Below, one piece after another: positions 1 to 9,886 of a DNA stretch of 64,000 nt (its first letter is position 1; every line of letters starts with the position of its first letter). Source of the stretch: Escallonia rubra (lineage: Eukaryota; Streptophyta; Magnoliopsida; Escalloniales; Escalloniaceae); NCBI GenBank assembly GCA_033065855.1, contig JAVXUO010000149.1:21001-85000 (forward strand), written 5' to 3'. The notes beneath the pieces are model-generated. The model was not told where the DNA came from and did not search any database. It saw nothing but the letters and a program-made list of their open reading frames with translations. The position numbers were made by a program, and so were the translations under genes.

Positions 1-488
1 AAAGTTGCTACACAAACTTGCCAGTAAACTGAAATTACTGACCGTAAAGAAAATGCTATTAGATAAAAAGATGACCTCTACGTTCAAAGCTAAATAGAGA
101 GTAATGCTACCTTTATGAGTGAGGTGATTAAGAGAATGACGCTAGCTATATGAAAGAACATAGTGTGCAAGGCAGTTACTTATCCTACTGGAAAACCCCT
201 CATGATAAAATTATGAAATAGACGTCGATATTAAGCTAGTGAATGCTCTGTCCATAGGAAAAGCTCTGGCTTATCTTCCCTCTTCAACTCAGGAATTTTA
301 CTTACATGGAATTGTAAGGAAATTGTGATTGGCTGGGGAGTAAGCAGCACTAATCGAGAGATAAAGTAGGGCATCTGCGGAAGGCACAAAAGACATGTCA
401 CAAGCACTAATACAATTCAGTAGCAATTGAAAACGTGTTGCCGTAGAGCAGCAAAGGCTTGAAATTTCAAACCACAAGTTTTGCACGG

Positions 489-975
489 ATTAGGATCCCC
501 TGTTGTAACCATGGGTTACAGCAGGGTGATGTTCCATTGTTGTGAGGGAGGGAAGAGAGAGAGAAGGAAGAGAGAGACTAACCATGGTTTGCATCCCCTT
601 CTCTCTATTCCCCCCCTCTCTCTCTTTCCTCCCTAACAACAATGAGACAGCACCCTGCTGTAACCATGGGTTACAGCAGGGGTGCTGTCCCATTGTTGTG
701 AGGGAGGGAAGAGAGAAAAGGAAGAGAGAGAGTAACCATGGCTTGCCTCTCTCTTTCCTCCCTAACAACAATGAGACAGCACCCTGCTGTAAACATGGGT
801 TACAGCAGGGGTGCTGTCCCATTGTTGTGAGGGAGGGAAGAGAGAGAAGGAAGAGAGAGAGTAACCATGGTTTGCATCCCCTTCTCTCTCTTCCCCCTCT
901 CTTTCTTTCCTCCCTAACAACAATGAGACAGCACACTGCTGTAATCATGGGTTACAGCAGGGGATCCTGATCCTA
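489..975. repeat. Foldback (palindromic) element with four internal hairpins
   Basis: The ends are inverted: GGATTAGGATCCCCTG on the left and its near-complement CAGGGGATCCTGATCC on the right. Inside, a palindrome of about 28 bases centred on CCATGG recurs near 497, 653, 782 and 935. Purine-rich arms (gagggagggaagagaga) and their pyrimidine-rich complements separate the palindromes, so the whole element can fold on itself. Overlapping open frames on both strands are low complexity and not genes. Related copies lie at 18171-18507 (three palindromes) and 37096-37255 (a short form). Confidence 0.8.
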
Positions 976-1390
976 TATTTATTATTTCATCTTCAGCACT
1001 GTCTTGGTTCTTTTGTATGCATCTTTCCTTCTAAATTTTTCGTTGTGTTTCATTTGCAAGATGTTATGGTTGTCTTCACCAATAAACATAAATGTGCAAC
1101 GGATGAATTAATTTAAATGTTTGCCTATGCCATCATGTATAAAAAAGGAACCATCTTATTTATAAAAAAAAAATGAAATGCTTAATAAGCAATAATTTCA
1201 ACAATATATTAATATTACCTAACATTCAAAGTTGTTTATGCCCAAAATTTGGGGCATAAATGTTTGAAATATTATCGGCATTACTTAACAACCCCGTTTT
1301 GTTGCACGGGCTGTGCTTTAAAGTGGACTTCCCTCGTAACCTAATAAGTCACTACGAATTCTATCTAAACTCTTCCAGTGTTTTTGTTTT
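976..1390. repeat. Fragment of the dispersed 2-2.4 kb repeat (distal part)
   Basis: The text around the phrase TTTCATTTGCAAGATGT, the 'ataaacataaatgtgcaa' phrase and the TTGTTGCACGGGCTGTGCTT end recurs at 18510, 36340, 37970, 44340, 55580, 60570 and 63240. It is non-coding and AT-rich. The distal hairpin phrase resembles a Helitron 3-prime end on the minus strand. Confidence 0.7.
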
Positions 1391-1496
1391 TGATCGATAA
1401 GTACCATTGTTCTTGGTGGGCCATTCGTCCTTTTTATTTAATTGTCCTTTCAATCATCCTCCCACTGGTGTAGCCACTTGCATCTTGGCTGCTTCG

Positions 1497-1622
1497 TATA
1501 TATTGGCAACTTTAGAGTCTTTTTTTATCCTTTAAAGACTCTAAAGTCTATATTGGCAACTTTAGAGTCTTTTTTTATATATAAAAAAAAGACCCTAAAG
1601 ACTTTAAAGTCGCCAAAATTGA
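1497..1622. repeat. Hairpin-forming inverted repeat (MITE-like)
   Basis: A segment beginning TTGGCAACTTTAGAGTC, followed by a T-run, faces its own complement ending in GACTTTAAAGTCGCCAA. The left arm is also present twice in direct orientation (about 1503 and 1550). The stem would be about 35 bp. The same hairpin is present upstream of gene B at about 19240-19365. It sits roughly 500 bases upstream of gene A. It could be a MITE remnant or a small-RNA source; the sequence does not decide. Confidence 0.6.
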
Positions 1623-2077
1623 TAACACTTTTTTCATAAAAAAAAAAGAATCTTTTCTACTTCAAAGGTTTGCAAAATTTAAGGGTTTTTAAGTCCTTTG
1701 AGAGGGTTTAGAGACTAAATTACAACGTTTTTGTGGCTAAATGTAAATTATCTTTCGCTAAAGAGGTCAAGAGTTCACTATTAGATCCTTTAGTAACTAA
1801 GGAGTATGAATTTTTAACGAAATAGGTGTAGATACAACCCACTACGTAAATATGATCCTAATATATTAAATGGCTAAAAAAAATAATTTTATTAAAAATG
1901 CCCGTTTTTTAAATGCCCTTTTGTTGGTCAAAGTTTGTTCTACATAGCCTGAAGTCTTTATCAGTGGAAATGTCTGCAGCTTATGACCTTCAAAAGCAGT
2001 AGGAACCAGGATATATAAACGTATGTAAACTTTCTACCTTAGAAACCACCCCGAAGGCCTCCACTTAAGTACAGTAC

Positions 2078-2085
2078 TATATATA
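2078..2085 (+). promoter_or_regulatory. TATA box of gene A
   Basis: TATATATA followed by GG, 46 bases upstream of the ATG at 2131. The same element and flanks (cttaagtacagtac...) precede gene B at 19638-19645. Slightly changed versions precede D (about 28295) and G (about 46018). Conservation across paralogs supports a real core promoter. Confidence 0.7.
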
Positions 2086-2130
2086 GGAAGAAAACATACA
2101 CAAAGTTAGCATAGTACGAAGAGTGTAAGC

Positions 2131-3758
2131 ATGAATAACGGGCTTCTTCAGTTATCCTCAATGGAGAGCAGAGAGAGAGTGATGAGAGAGAGAATGCTTT
2201 ATGATGCATCATATACAGGGAGTGTTGAGTCATTGAAGAAGTTAATGGAAGAAGATCCACTCACCCTTGCCAGAATTTCGGTCACCAACTTCAACGAAAC
2301 ACCCTTGCATGTAGCCGCGATGCTAGGCCATGCAGCCTTTGCCAAGGCACTGGTACGCTATCAGCCAAATCTCGTCAGGGAACTAGATTCTCATGGCTGT
2401 TCTCCGCTTCACGTGGCTTCTGCAAATGGCTACGTCGAGATAGTGAAGATGTTGTTGATGGAGGACTCGAGCGTCTGCCATGTTCGCGATCAGGATAGAA
2501 GGACTCCTCTTCATCTCGCTGTGATGAAAGGGCGAGGTGACGTTATTAGAGAGTTGGTTTCTGCCCAAGAACAAGTTACGCGGTATACACTTGACCGCGG
2601 TGAGACCATTTTGCATTTATGCGTGAAACACAATCATTTGGAAGCGTTAAAGCGACTAGTGGAGTTGGATGGTGATCTTGCAAATGCACAAGATCACAAC
2701 GGCAACACCATTTTACACACTGCAACTACTCTGAAACAAATGGAGGTAAGTGATCAAACCTTATAAACTGGACTATTATTAGCCTCAAGTTATAGCAGTT
2801 TCTTCCTTTTCACTAGCTTATGTGAGTAATGGACTGAATGCAGACAATGAAATATTTGCTCAGAGAGCCTGCTATTGTGAAAGTAAACGCATTGAATGCA
2901 AATGGTTTTACAGCTCTGGATGTCATACAACACATGCCAAGGGATATAAAATCCGTAGATATTCGTGATCTGCTAGTCACAGCAGGAGCTCTAAGAGCCA
3001 TAGACTTATCTCCAGTATCACGTGCCACCAACCCAGCAACTAGAGGAGATGATCACGATAACGGGATAACGACTTCGCAACGCAGCAGGAAGAGAAAGCC
3101 CGCTTGGTGGAAAAGGATACTCAAGGTCTTGCAAAATCGCTTGAAGAAGCAGCACCCTTGGCTGGAAAATTGGTATGAAGCCTTGTTGATAGCTGCAACT
3201 CTGATTGCAGCTATGGCTTATCAAGCCGCCCTTAGCCCGCCTGGTGGTCTTTGGCAAGATGATAAGACAGTGGATCTTGGAGGCAATAAGAATATAACTT
3301 TCTATGCTGGGACATCTTTGATGGCCGCTCACTTCCCCATAATGTACGTGATATTCTGCTTCTTCAACACGTCGTCTTTCGTTGCTGCTCTGAGCGTAGT
3401 CTTTCTCGTTGTAAGCGGCATACCACAGAAACGAAGAATTTTCGCGTGGCTCCTCATGGCGGTAATGTGGGTGGCAATTACATTCATGACAGCCGCGTAC
3501 TTAGTATCGATGATAGTCGTTACACCTTGGAAATCCGGATCAATTGTTAAGAACTGGAAAATTGATGACTTCAATTCCAAGTGGTACCCGCTCCTCTATG
3601 GGGCTGGAATGACAGTAGTCGCATGGTTGTCATTGGTTGGTGTTGTTTTGCTGGTGTACATTTGCCGCATCCTCATGTGGATCACGAGGATCTTATGGAA
3701 GTGTTGTCGAAAGAAAAGGGTTTCTTCACCAAGGTCTCATGGGGAAAGTAGCATTTGA
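2131..3758 (+). CDS. Gene A: ankyrin-repeat/PGG-domain membrane protein (ACD6/ITN1/BDA1 type), intact
   Basis: Two exons, 2131-2745 and 2844-3758, give 509 residues. The donor is GAG|GTAAGT, the acceptor ATGCAG|ACA, and the intron is 98 bases, phase 0. Ankyrin repeats start at about residues 56, 90, 124, 158, 192 and 227, shown by ETPLHVAA, SPLHVASANG, TPLHLAVMKG, ETILHLC and NTILHTAT. A basic linker (280-310) precedes four predicted membrane spans (about 318-335, 382-397, 403-428, 457-480). PPGG of the PGG domain is at 337-340. The tail is basic (CCRKKR). The family is known for immunity and salt or ABA stress signalling at membranes; the specific role here is inferred. I chose the ATG at 2131 because it lies 46 bases after the TATA box; a second in-frame ATG (MLYDAS, 2194) could also serve. 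It is nearly identical to B as far as residue 284, then diverges. Confidence 0.9.
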
Positions 3759-4870
3759 ATGCGGATTTTCTTCTTGCCCTCTCCATGAGAGGAGGTCACC
3801 GGTATTTCCATTGAGTTGGGCCACCAGTCGAACTGCGTGAATGCTTCGTGTTCTTCTCTTTACATCTCCTCCATTTGTCTACTTTGTGATTTCTAGTGCC
3901 AAGGGTTTCACCCTTCGCCCATTTTACTTATTAACAACAACGAACAAAATTTTGCATGTTCCGGAAGAATCTTCCTCCAATCTGCCGCTTTCTTTGGAGG
4001 GATCAAAATTTGCGTGTGTGTGTTGCAAACGGAAATAAGTTAGGGTCGATGATTGGCTGGAGCTCCGAATTCTATCTAAACTCTGCAGGTGAAAAGTTGA
4101 ATTTTATGCTTAAAGTGATAGTATGGGTGTAAGCATTGTGCACATTAGGTGAAGACAATTCGTAAGTTGTCTCCGCTAAAAAATAATTCATCAAAAGTGA
4201 AAATTAAAAACTAAATGTTATTTTTAAGCAAGCCTCAGCAATTTGATTTGTGAAGAAATATTTAGCGCAAACCAAGTCACGCATGTTTTGCATGCATCGT
4301 ATAAAGCCATTTGCGGACTGTCAGATGCCATACTTATCTGGCATGTCCCGCACAACATTGTTTTGTCTGTTTGGAAAGACTGACCCACACAGCGCATGTG
4401 TGGTCAGAGAGCCCTTCGATTTAGCCACCAGTGCAGTGGCGGGTGGCGGTGGGGACAGCGGTGGCAGGTGGCAGTGAGGGCGACAGTGGCTGTTGAAGGT
4501 GGGGGGCAGTTGTGGGAGTGGACGTGGGGACGGCAGTGGCGGCGACGGGGGTAGTGGTGGCAGGTGGCGACAGTGGCGGTGGCGGGTGGGGGGAAACTGG
4601 TTTTCAAAACTGATGAGGAAAAAAAAATAGAAAGGGCCTCTCAAACGGGTTTTTTCCTCTAGTTTACAAAACTGAAAAAAAATTAAAAAAAAAATGTTAC
4701 CAAATGCTACCTAAATTGTTATCATATTTTACGGTACCGTCGTAAGATTAGTTAATTCTTCTGGCGTAATTTTGAATAAGTAATATATCTTTCGGGGTCC
4801 AGTAATTATTTGTCAAATTTAAAATTTTAAAGGTTAGCTAAGTCTGTTTTATCGATACATTCAGTTTTGA
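3759..4870. other. 3-prime flank of gene A, non-coding
   Basis: The first 200 bases match the 3-prime flank of F (43177-43380) and partly E, so they are probably 3-prime UTR. About 4400-4720 holds a GC-rich GGTGGCGG stretch beside A-runs and GTTTG-like text, resembling the poly-purine elements at 40790 and 56412. The open frames there are low complexity. B lacks this whole block; its sequence jumps from its stop codon to the equivalent of 4871. Confidence 0.6.
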
Positions 4871-6058
4871 TTTTAAAAATTTTTAGAAGCTTACATGACG
4901 TGATAAAAATTATTGCGTAAAATCAAGATAAGAGTTAGATACAAAATGTCTTGAGAGGCGTATAGTTTTTATTTTTGCCAAATCTGCCTTCATTTTCCAC
5001 ACTTGCCGCTGTATAATACCGTGATCGATAAGTACCATTGTTCTTGGTGGGCCATTCGTCCTTTTTATTTATTTTTCCTTCATACACCGATGCAAGCAAG
5101 TGGTACTCTGGTTAATTGTCCTTTCAATAAACCGCCCACTGATTTCAGCCCCAACTTGGGCGTGTAAACCTGGTGGAAGATGTGCTCCAGGCTGTTTTTC
5201 CCTTGCATCTTGGCTGGTTCATGCTTTTGCGAGCTTGTTTTACTCATTTGCTCCTATCGACCTGATACGAACTCGGATCGATAAGATTTAAATTCCGTAT
5301 CTTTGATTTGAGTCTAAAATTAAATATTTTCTTATAATTATTAAGCTATCTTATTTGAAATACAAAGTTTTGATACTTTGTGCCTTTTATGATTTTAAAT
5401 TACTATAATGTCTATTGGACCTCCTTTTGAATTGAATTAATGTTTATAACTTTCACGTATTTAGATTAATGCGATGTCATGACATGACATGATAATTATT
5501 ACCGGTATGCAAATTTTGAACTCAAAACATTTGCATACTTAGACTAACGTACTTTACAGTATGTAATATGTATTACGTGATTGTATCGTATCTAGTTATT
5601 AGTTCAATTTTTGGAATGTATTCATTTGACTTTGATTTGATCTTTGATGAGTTGGATTATTCTGAAGTGAAATTATTTGTCGTTTTAATTGTCTTTACAC
5701 TTTCATTTTCTTATACTTTATTTGGACTCAACTATATTTCATTGGATACATGAGTTGTATTCCCCGTGCACGCGCGGCGGTAAGCCGGGGGGGGGGGGGG
5801 GGGGGGGGTGGAATCTTTGCTAGGCTTTGTGCTCATCCTCCATTCTCCCCCTATTTCAGGTAATCACTCCTCGCACCCGCTCTCATGCATAGCGTGAAAT
5901 CTTAGGCCACCCCAAATAACGCAGATGGTACAATTTGCGGGAGGAAGCCCTTTGGGTGGGGGGGGGGCACAACCTAGCGGTTTTACCATGTTAAAATTCG
6001 ATGATTAACCAAAAAATATGCTCGAAAGACAGATTATAAGCCCCTAGGTGTAGAACCG
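4871..6058. repeat. Repeat block shared with 21285-22400, first local copy
   Basis: This block matches the region downstream of gene B. A part (about 5430-6050) is repeated locally at 7840-8480, and a diverged version sits inside the D intron at about 31500-32010. It has a G-run near 5790. A phrase at 5005-5200 (ccattcgtcctttttattta) also occurs near 1420, 19170 and 21470. No gene is seen; a short open frame near 5568 recurs in every copy but has no recognisable domain. Confidence 0.7.
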
Positions 6059-7254
6059 GGCTTAATTTCACCCAGCACCCTGTACTTAGGGGTCAATTGC
6101 ACCCAGCACCCCATAGTTTTAATTTTGGCACCCAGCACCAAAAATTTAAAAAACTTGGTATCTAACACCAATTGACGGTCAAAATGGCCTTTGACCAGAC
6201 GTCTGTTAACTTTTTTAAGGGCAAAATGGTCTTTTCATCCATGAAATCCTAGTCAGCTCCAACCCCCTAAGCCCAACGTCATTTCTCTCTTCCCCATTTT
6301 CTCTCTCTTTCCTTTCTCTTTATTTTCTCTCTCTCTCTCTCTCTCTTCTCTGTTTCTCTCAGTGTCCCCAACCACCGTGCACCAAGAACCCACCTCGAGC
6401 ATCGCCGCGGTCTTTGGCGTCCAGCGTGGCCCCACGCCCTCTTCACCTAGCCTGACCTGTCATTCTTACCCTCGATTTGGACCACTGATTATGTGGTGAT
6501 GATGTTGTCCAGTGGCTGATTGTGCTCGCCGGAGATCGCGTGATGGGGTGATTGGGTATGTCGTGATTACGGCGGTAGGCAGGGGGAGTGTCTGATGGTC
6601 GTTCGATTGGAGGCGATAATGGCTCATTGAATGGTCACCGTTGGTCGAACGCCCGTTATTGGTGGTCGTCATTCGGTTTGAGGTGGTGACCGTGGGTGAG
6701 GGAGGGATTGGTGGTTGTGGGTGGTCGTGGGTGAGGGATTTGTGGCAGAGGCGGCGGTCATCAACGATAGGCGTTGGTGGCCGCGATTCAATTGGAGGGG
6801 CTACCATGGGTTTCAGGATTGGTGGTTGTGGGTAGTTATGGCTGGTCGTGGGTGGCCGACGGTGGTGGGTCGTGATGATGGAGAGAGTGGTGGCGGGGAT
6901 GGTGGCACACCGGGCAGTGGCTTCGGTCAGAGGCGATGGCTCGTCAGGCAATGGTTTCGGTCGGAGAAGGTGGCCGCGCGTTTTGATATTGGTTGGGAAG
7001 ATGAATAGTTTGGGAGAGAAAAATGGTGAGGAAATGACGTGGAGGGTCTGATGTTAATTATTGGGCCCATTTGGAGCTGACGTGGACGAAAGGTGGAGAT
7101 AACAGATAAAAAGACCATTTTGCCCCTTAAAAAGTAACAGACGTATGGTCAAAGGCCAGTTTGACCGTCATTTGGTGCTGGGTGCCAAAATTAAAACTAT
7201 GGGGTGCTGGGTGCAATTGACCCCTAAGTACAGGGTGCTGGGTGAAATTAAGCC
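6059..7254. mobile_element. Mutator-like non-autonomous element 1
   Basis: The inverted ends of about 170 bases begin GGCTTAATTTCACCCAGCA and are flanked by a perfect 10-base target duplication, TGTAGAACCG (6049-6058 and 7255-7264). The paralogous segments near 7685, 8425 and 22385 carry the uninterrupted site, which proves insertion. The length is 1196 bases with no transposase. The interior has a CT microsatellite (about 6320-6360) and a G/T-rich low-complexity stretch with overlapping open frames on both strands, none recognisable. It is the same family as 15334-16452, from the shared ends. Confidence 0.9.
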
Positions 7255-7264
7255 TGTAGAACCG

Positions 7265-8900
7265 ATGTGCATTTCTATTTATAATTGATATGGGACTCTT
7301 ACCAAATATAAATACAGTTTGAGAAGCATATATTTACATCTTAGTGCTCAGGTTTTAACAGCCATTACAAACATATTCGCTGTGAAGAAGAAACAAAAAC
7401 AGACTACCATTAGAAACTGATTTGATCTTTGATTTCATTGGATACATGCGTTGTGCTCATCCTCCATTCTCCCCCTATTTTAGGTAATTGATTCCGACTC
7501 CTGCTCTCTCATGCATAACGTGGAATATTAGGTGATTCGAAGTCTCAATCCAAATGAAGCAGATTATACAAGTTGCAGGACGAAGACCATGGGCGGGGCA
7601 CAACCTAGCTGTTTTACCATGTTAAAATTCAATGATTAACCAAAAAATATGCTCAAAAGAAAGATTATAAGCCCACTAGGTGTAGAACCGATGTGCACTT
7701 CTATCTATATATAAATAATTGATATGAGACTCTTGCGGGATATAAACACTGTTTGAGAAGTATATATTTTATTACTCCGTTCATCTTAGTGCTCAGGTTT
7801 TAACAGCTAGCCATTACAAACATATTCAATTCTTTTGAATTGAATTAATGTTTAGAACTTTCACGTGTTTAGGTTAATGCGATGTCATGACATGACATGA
7901 CAATTACTACCGGTATGCAAACTTTGAACTCAGAACATTCGCGTACTTAGATTAACGTACTTTACAGCATGTATTACGTGATTGTATCGTATCTAGTGAT
8001 TAGTTCAATTATTGGAAAGTATTCATTTGACTTTGATTTGATATTTGATGGGTTGGATTATCCTGAAGTGGAATTATTTGTCGTGTTAATTGTCTTTACA
8101 CTTTCGTTTTCTTATGCTTTATTTGGACTCAACTATATTTCATTGGATACATGCGTTGTATTCCCCACGCGCGGCCGGAAGGGGGGGGGGGGGAATCTTT
8201 GCTGGGCTTTGTGCTTATCCTTCATTCTCCCCCTATTTGAGGTAATTAATGCCAACACCTGCTCTCTTGCATAACGTGAAATATTAGGTGATTCCAAATG
8301 AAGCAAATTATACAAGTTGCGGGATGAAGACCATGGGGGGGCACAACCTAGCGGTTTTACCATGTTAAAATTCAATGATTAACAAAAAAATATGCTCAAA
8401 AGACAGATTATAAGCCCACTAGGTGTAGAACCGATGTGCATTTCTATATATAATTGATATGGGACTCTTACCGGATATAAACACAGTTTGAGAAACATAT
8501 ATTTACGTCTTAGTGCTCAGGTTTTAACAGCCATTAACAGCCATTACAAACATATTCGCTGTGCTACCAACAAAAAGATAAGGAGAAACAAAAACAGACT
8601 ACCATTAGAAACTGATGTCTTGTCAATGAAAATGTGTGGAGTTGATGACATGGCGAAAAAATAAATACGAAAACGGGTGAAAATAATGAAAATACACAAT
8701 AATATTTCAGTTTTGAATATAAAAATACTGAATAGAGAAATACAAAATGAAGACGGAAAATCAGAAACGTCTTCAACTGTATGCACTCCCACTGATAATA
8801 CTTGAGTCTCTAATGATAGTCTTTGTCTCCGTTCTTTTGCTTTTTTCTACTCTTTCTGGCCGGCAGCACATATATTTTTGTACTGGCCATTAAATCTTCG
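7265..8900. repeat. Local repeats of the post-gene block
   Basis: The flank of the Mutator-like element continues, then a phrase around CTAGGTGTAGAACCGATGTG recurs at about 7675 and 8415. The segment 7840-8900 matches 21800-22860 closely. Together with 4871-6058 this makes two to three tandem partial copies where unit 2 has one. There is a G-run near 8176. No gene is supported; minus-strand frames near 8544-8792 recur at 22506-22754 but are AT-rich and domainless. Confidence 0.65.
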
Positions 8901-9173
8901 TGCCGATATGTTTGTAATGGCTGGTAGCACACATATATGTTTATATCGATAAAAATCTTTCATACTATTGTAAGAGTGTCACATCAATTATATGCGTAGA
9001 TTAGGATCAGTCTTATTCTTAGACAGCTTATCATCTTTCTTTTTTAGCGTGCTTTTGAATTAGATGTGGAACTTTATCTTGGTACACAAATTATGCTGTG
9101 CCCCACCCGTGGTCTTCATCTCGCATCTCGTATAGTCCGCTTCTTTCGGATCATGGTTTGGAATCACCTAATA

Positions 9174-9813
9174 CTAGTTTTTTAACCCGTGCGTTGCATA
9201 CAAAAAATAAATTTTAAGAAATGTCACAAACAATTAGAATTAAAAAAATCATATGCAAAAGAACTACTCTAGGAGCAAAGATGAGAGAGAGAATAGGATA
9301 TTTTAATTTTAATTTTCAGTTAGGATATAAAATTACCTTGATATAGGAGATAATGATTAAGAGATAATATATGAATCAATTTTAAAAGAGAGTAAATAAT
9401 AATGACCAAGGTTGGAAATTTTAACCATACACAAAGTATTATATATTAAAAATGAAAGAGAATATTTGTGTCAAATAATTAGCATTTCTTATATGACACG
9501 TGGCACGAGAGAGAACTGGTTTTGGGCAAATTTTTTGGGAATAATTGTGGAATAAGGTATCAATTAGATTAATGAGATAGTAATAATTATAGAAATTTGA
9601 TTAAGGTGCAATAATTACAAATTACTTTTGAAATTTAAATTTAAACTGATAAAAAAAATTTAACTGATTGGAGAGAGATAACTGAATTCAAAAATTAAAG
9701 TGATAATGGTAAGTAATTAAAGTTAGATTATATAATAATAAATTAAATCCACGTGGAAAAAAGAGAGAATGTCCACGTAGGCATTGATGTGGCGACATTC
9801 TCTTAGCTTCGGC

Positions 9814-9871
<58 letters not shown>

Positions 9872-9886
9872 CACGCTATGCTTGAG
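9174..9886 (-). mobile_element. Helitron-like element (minus strand)
   Basis: In plus coordinates it starts with CTAG (9174-9177). The minus strand therefore ends in a GC hairpin (CCGT..GC/GC..ACGG) a few bases before CTAGT, as Helitrons do. The other end is the phrase TTCTCTTAGCTTCGGCTTT followed by a long AT microsatellite (about 9820-9869), which resembles the A/T-rich 5-prime start of plant Helitrons. No helicase is present, so it is non-autonomous. The paralog starts at 23136 and differs beyond about 23765. Confidence 0.55.

Larger units (their letters stand above)
1..3080. repeat. Segmental duplication, copy 1 (high-identity part)
   Basis: This block matches 17681-20625 almost base for base, covering the non-coding left part, the foldback element, the hairpin, the promoter and the first part of gene A. 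Differences are mainly indels. Copy 2 has about 130 extra bases near 18903-19035 that copy 1 lacks. Copy 1 has about 160 bases near 1866-2025 that copy 2 lacks. Copy 2 also repeats a 26-base piece just upstream of the TATA box (19554-19606). Positions 1-488 hold no gene that I can see. The duplicated unit is cut by the left window edge, so its true start is unknown. Confidence 0.9.

Noticed and set aside
490-970. Overlapping open frames of about 150 residues on both strands
   Set aside because: They come from the palindromic, purine-rich repeat array; residues repeat with the DNA modules and the same frames break in the second copy.
3018-3580. Antisense open frames across exon 2 of the ankyrin genes
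   Set aside because: They lie opposite conserved coding sequence in every copy and have no domain; they are shadows of the plus-strand gene.
4321-4644. Pro/His-rich minus-strand open frames
   Set aside because: These come from GGTGGCGG-type repeats with no other coding sign; similar text recurs at 40880 and 56570 in transposon-like contexts.
5568-5753. Conserved short open frame starting MYYVIVSYL, repeated at 7969 and 21935
   Set aside because: It recurs only because the surrounding DNA is duplicated; the related copy near 31740 is broken and the AT-rich, hydrophobic translation has no recognisable domain.
5787-5810. Long G-runs and C-runs (also 8176, 22150, 31981, 33857, 62840) as possible quadruplex regulatory sites
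   Set aside because: They are single-base runs in duplicated or non-coding DNA, prone to sequencing and assembly error; nothing ties them to a function.
6466-7118. Several open frames inside Mutator-like element 1, including a Pro/Thr-rich minus-strand frame
   Set aside because: The stretch is G/T-biased simple sequence open in many frames; no domain, start context or splice signals support a gene.
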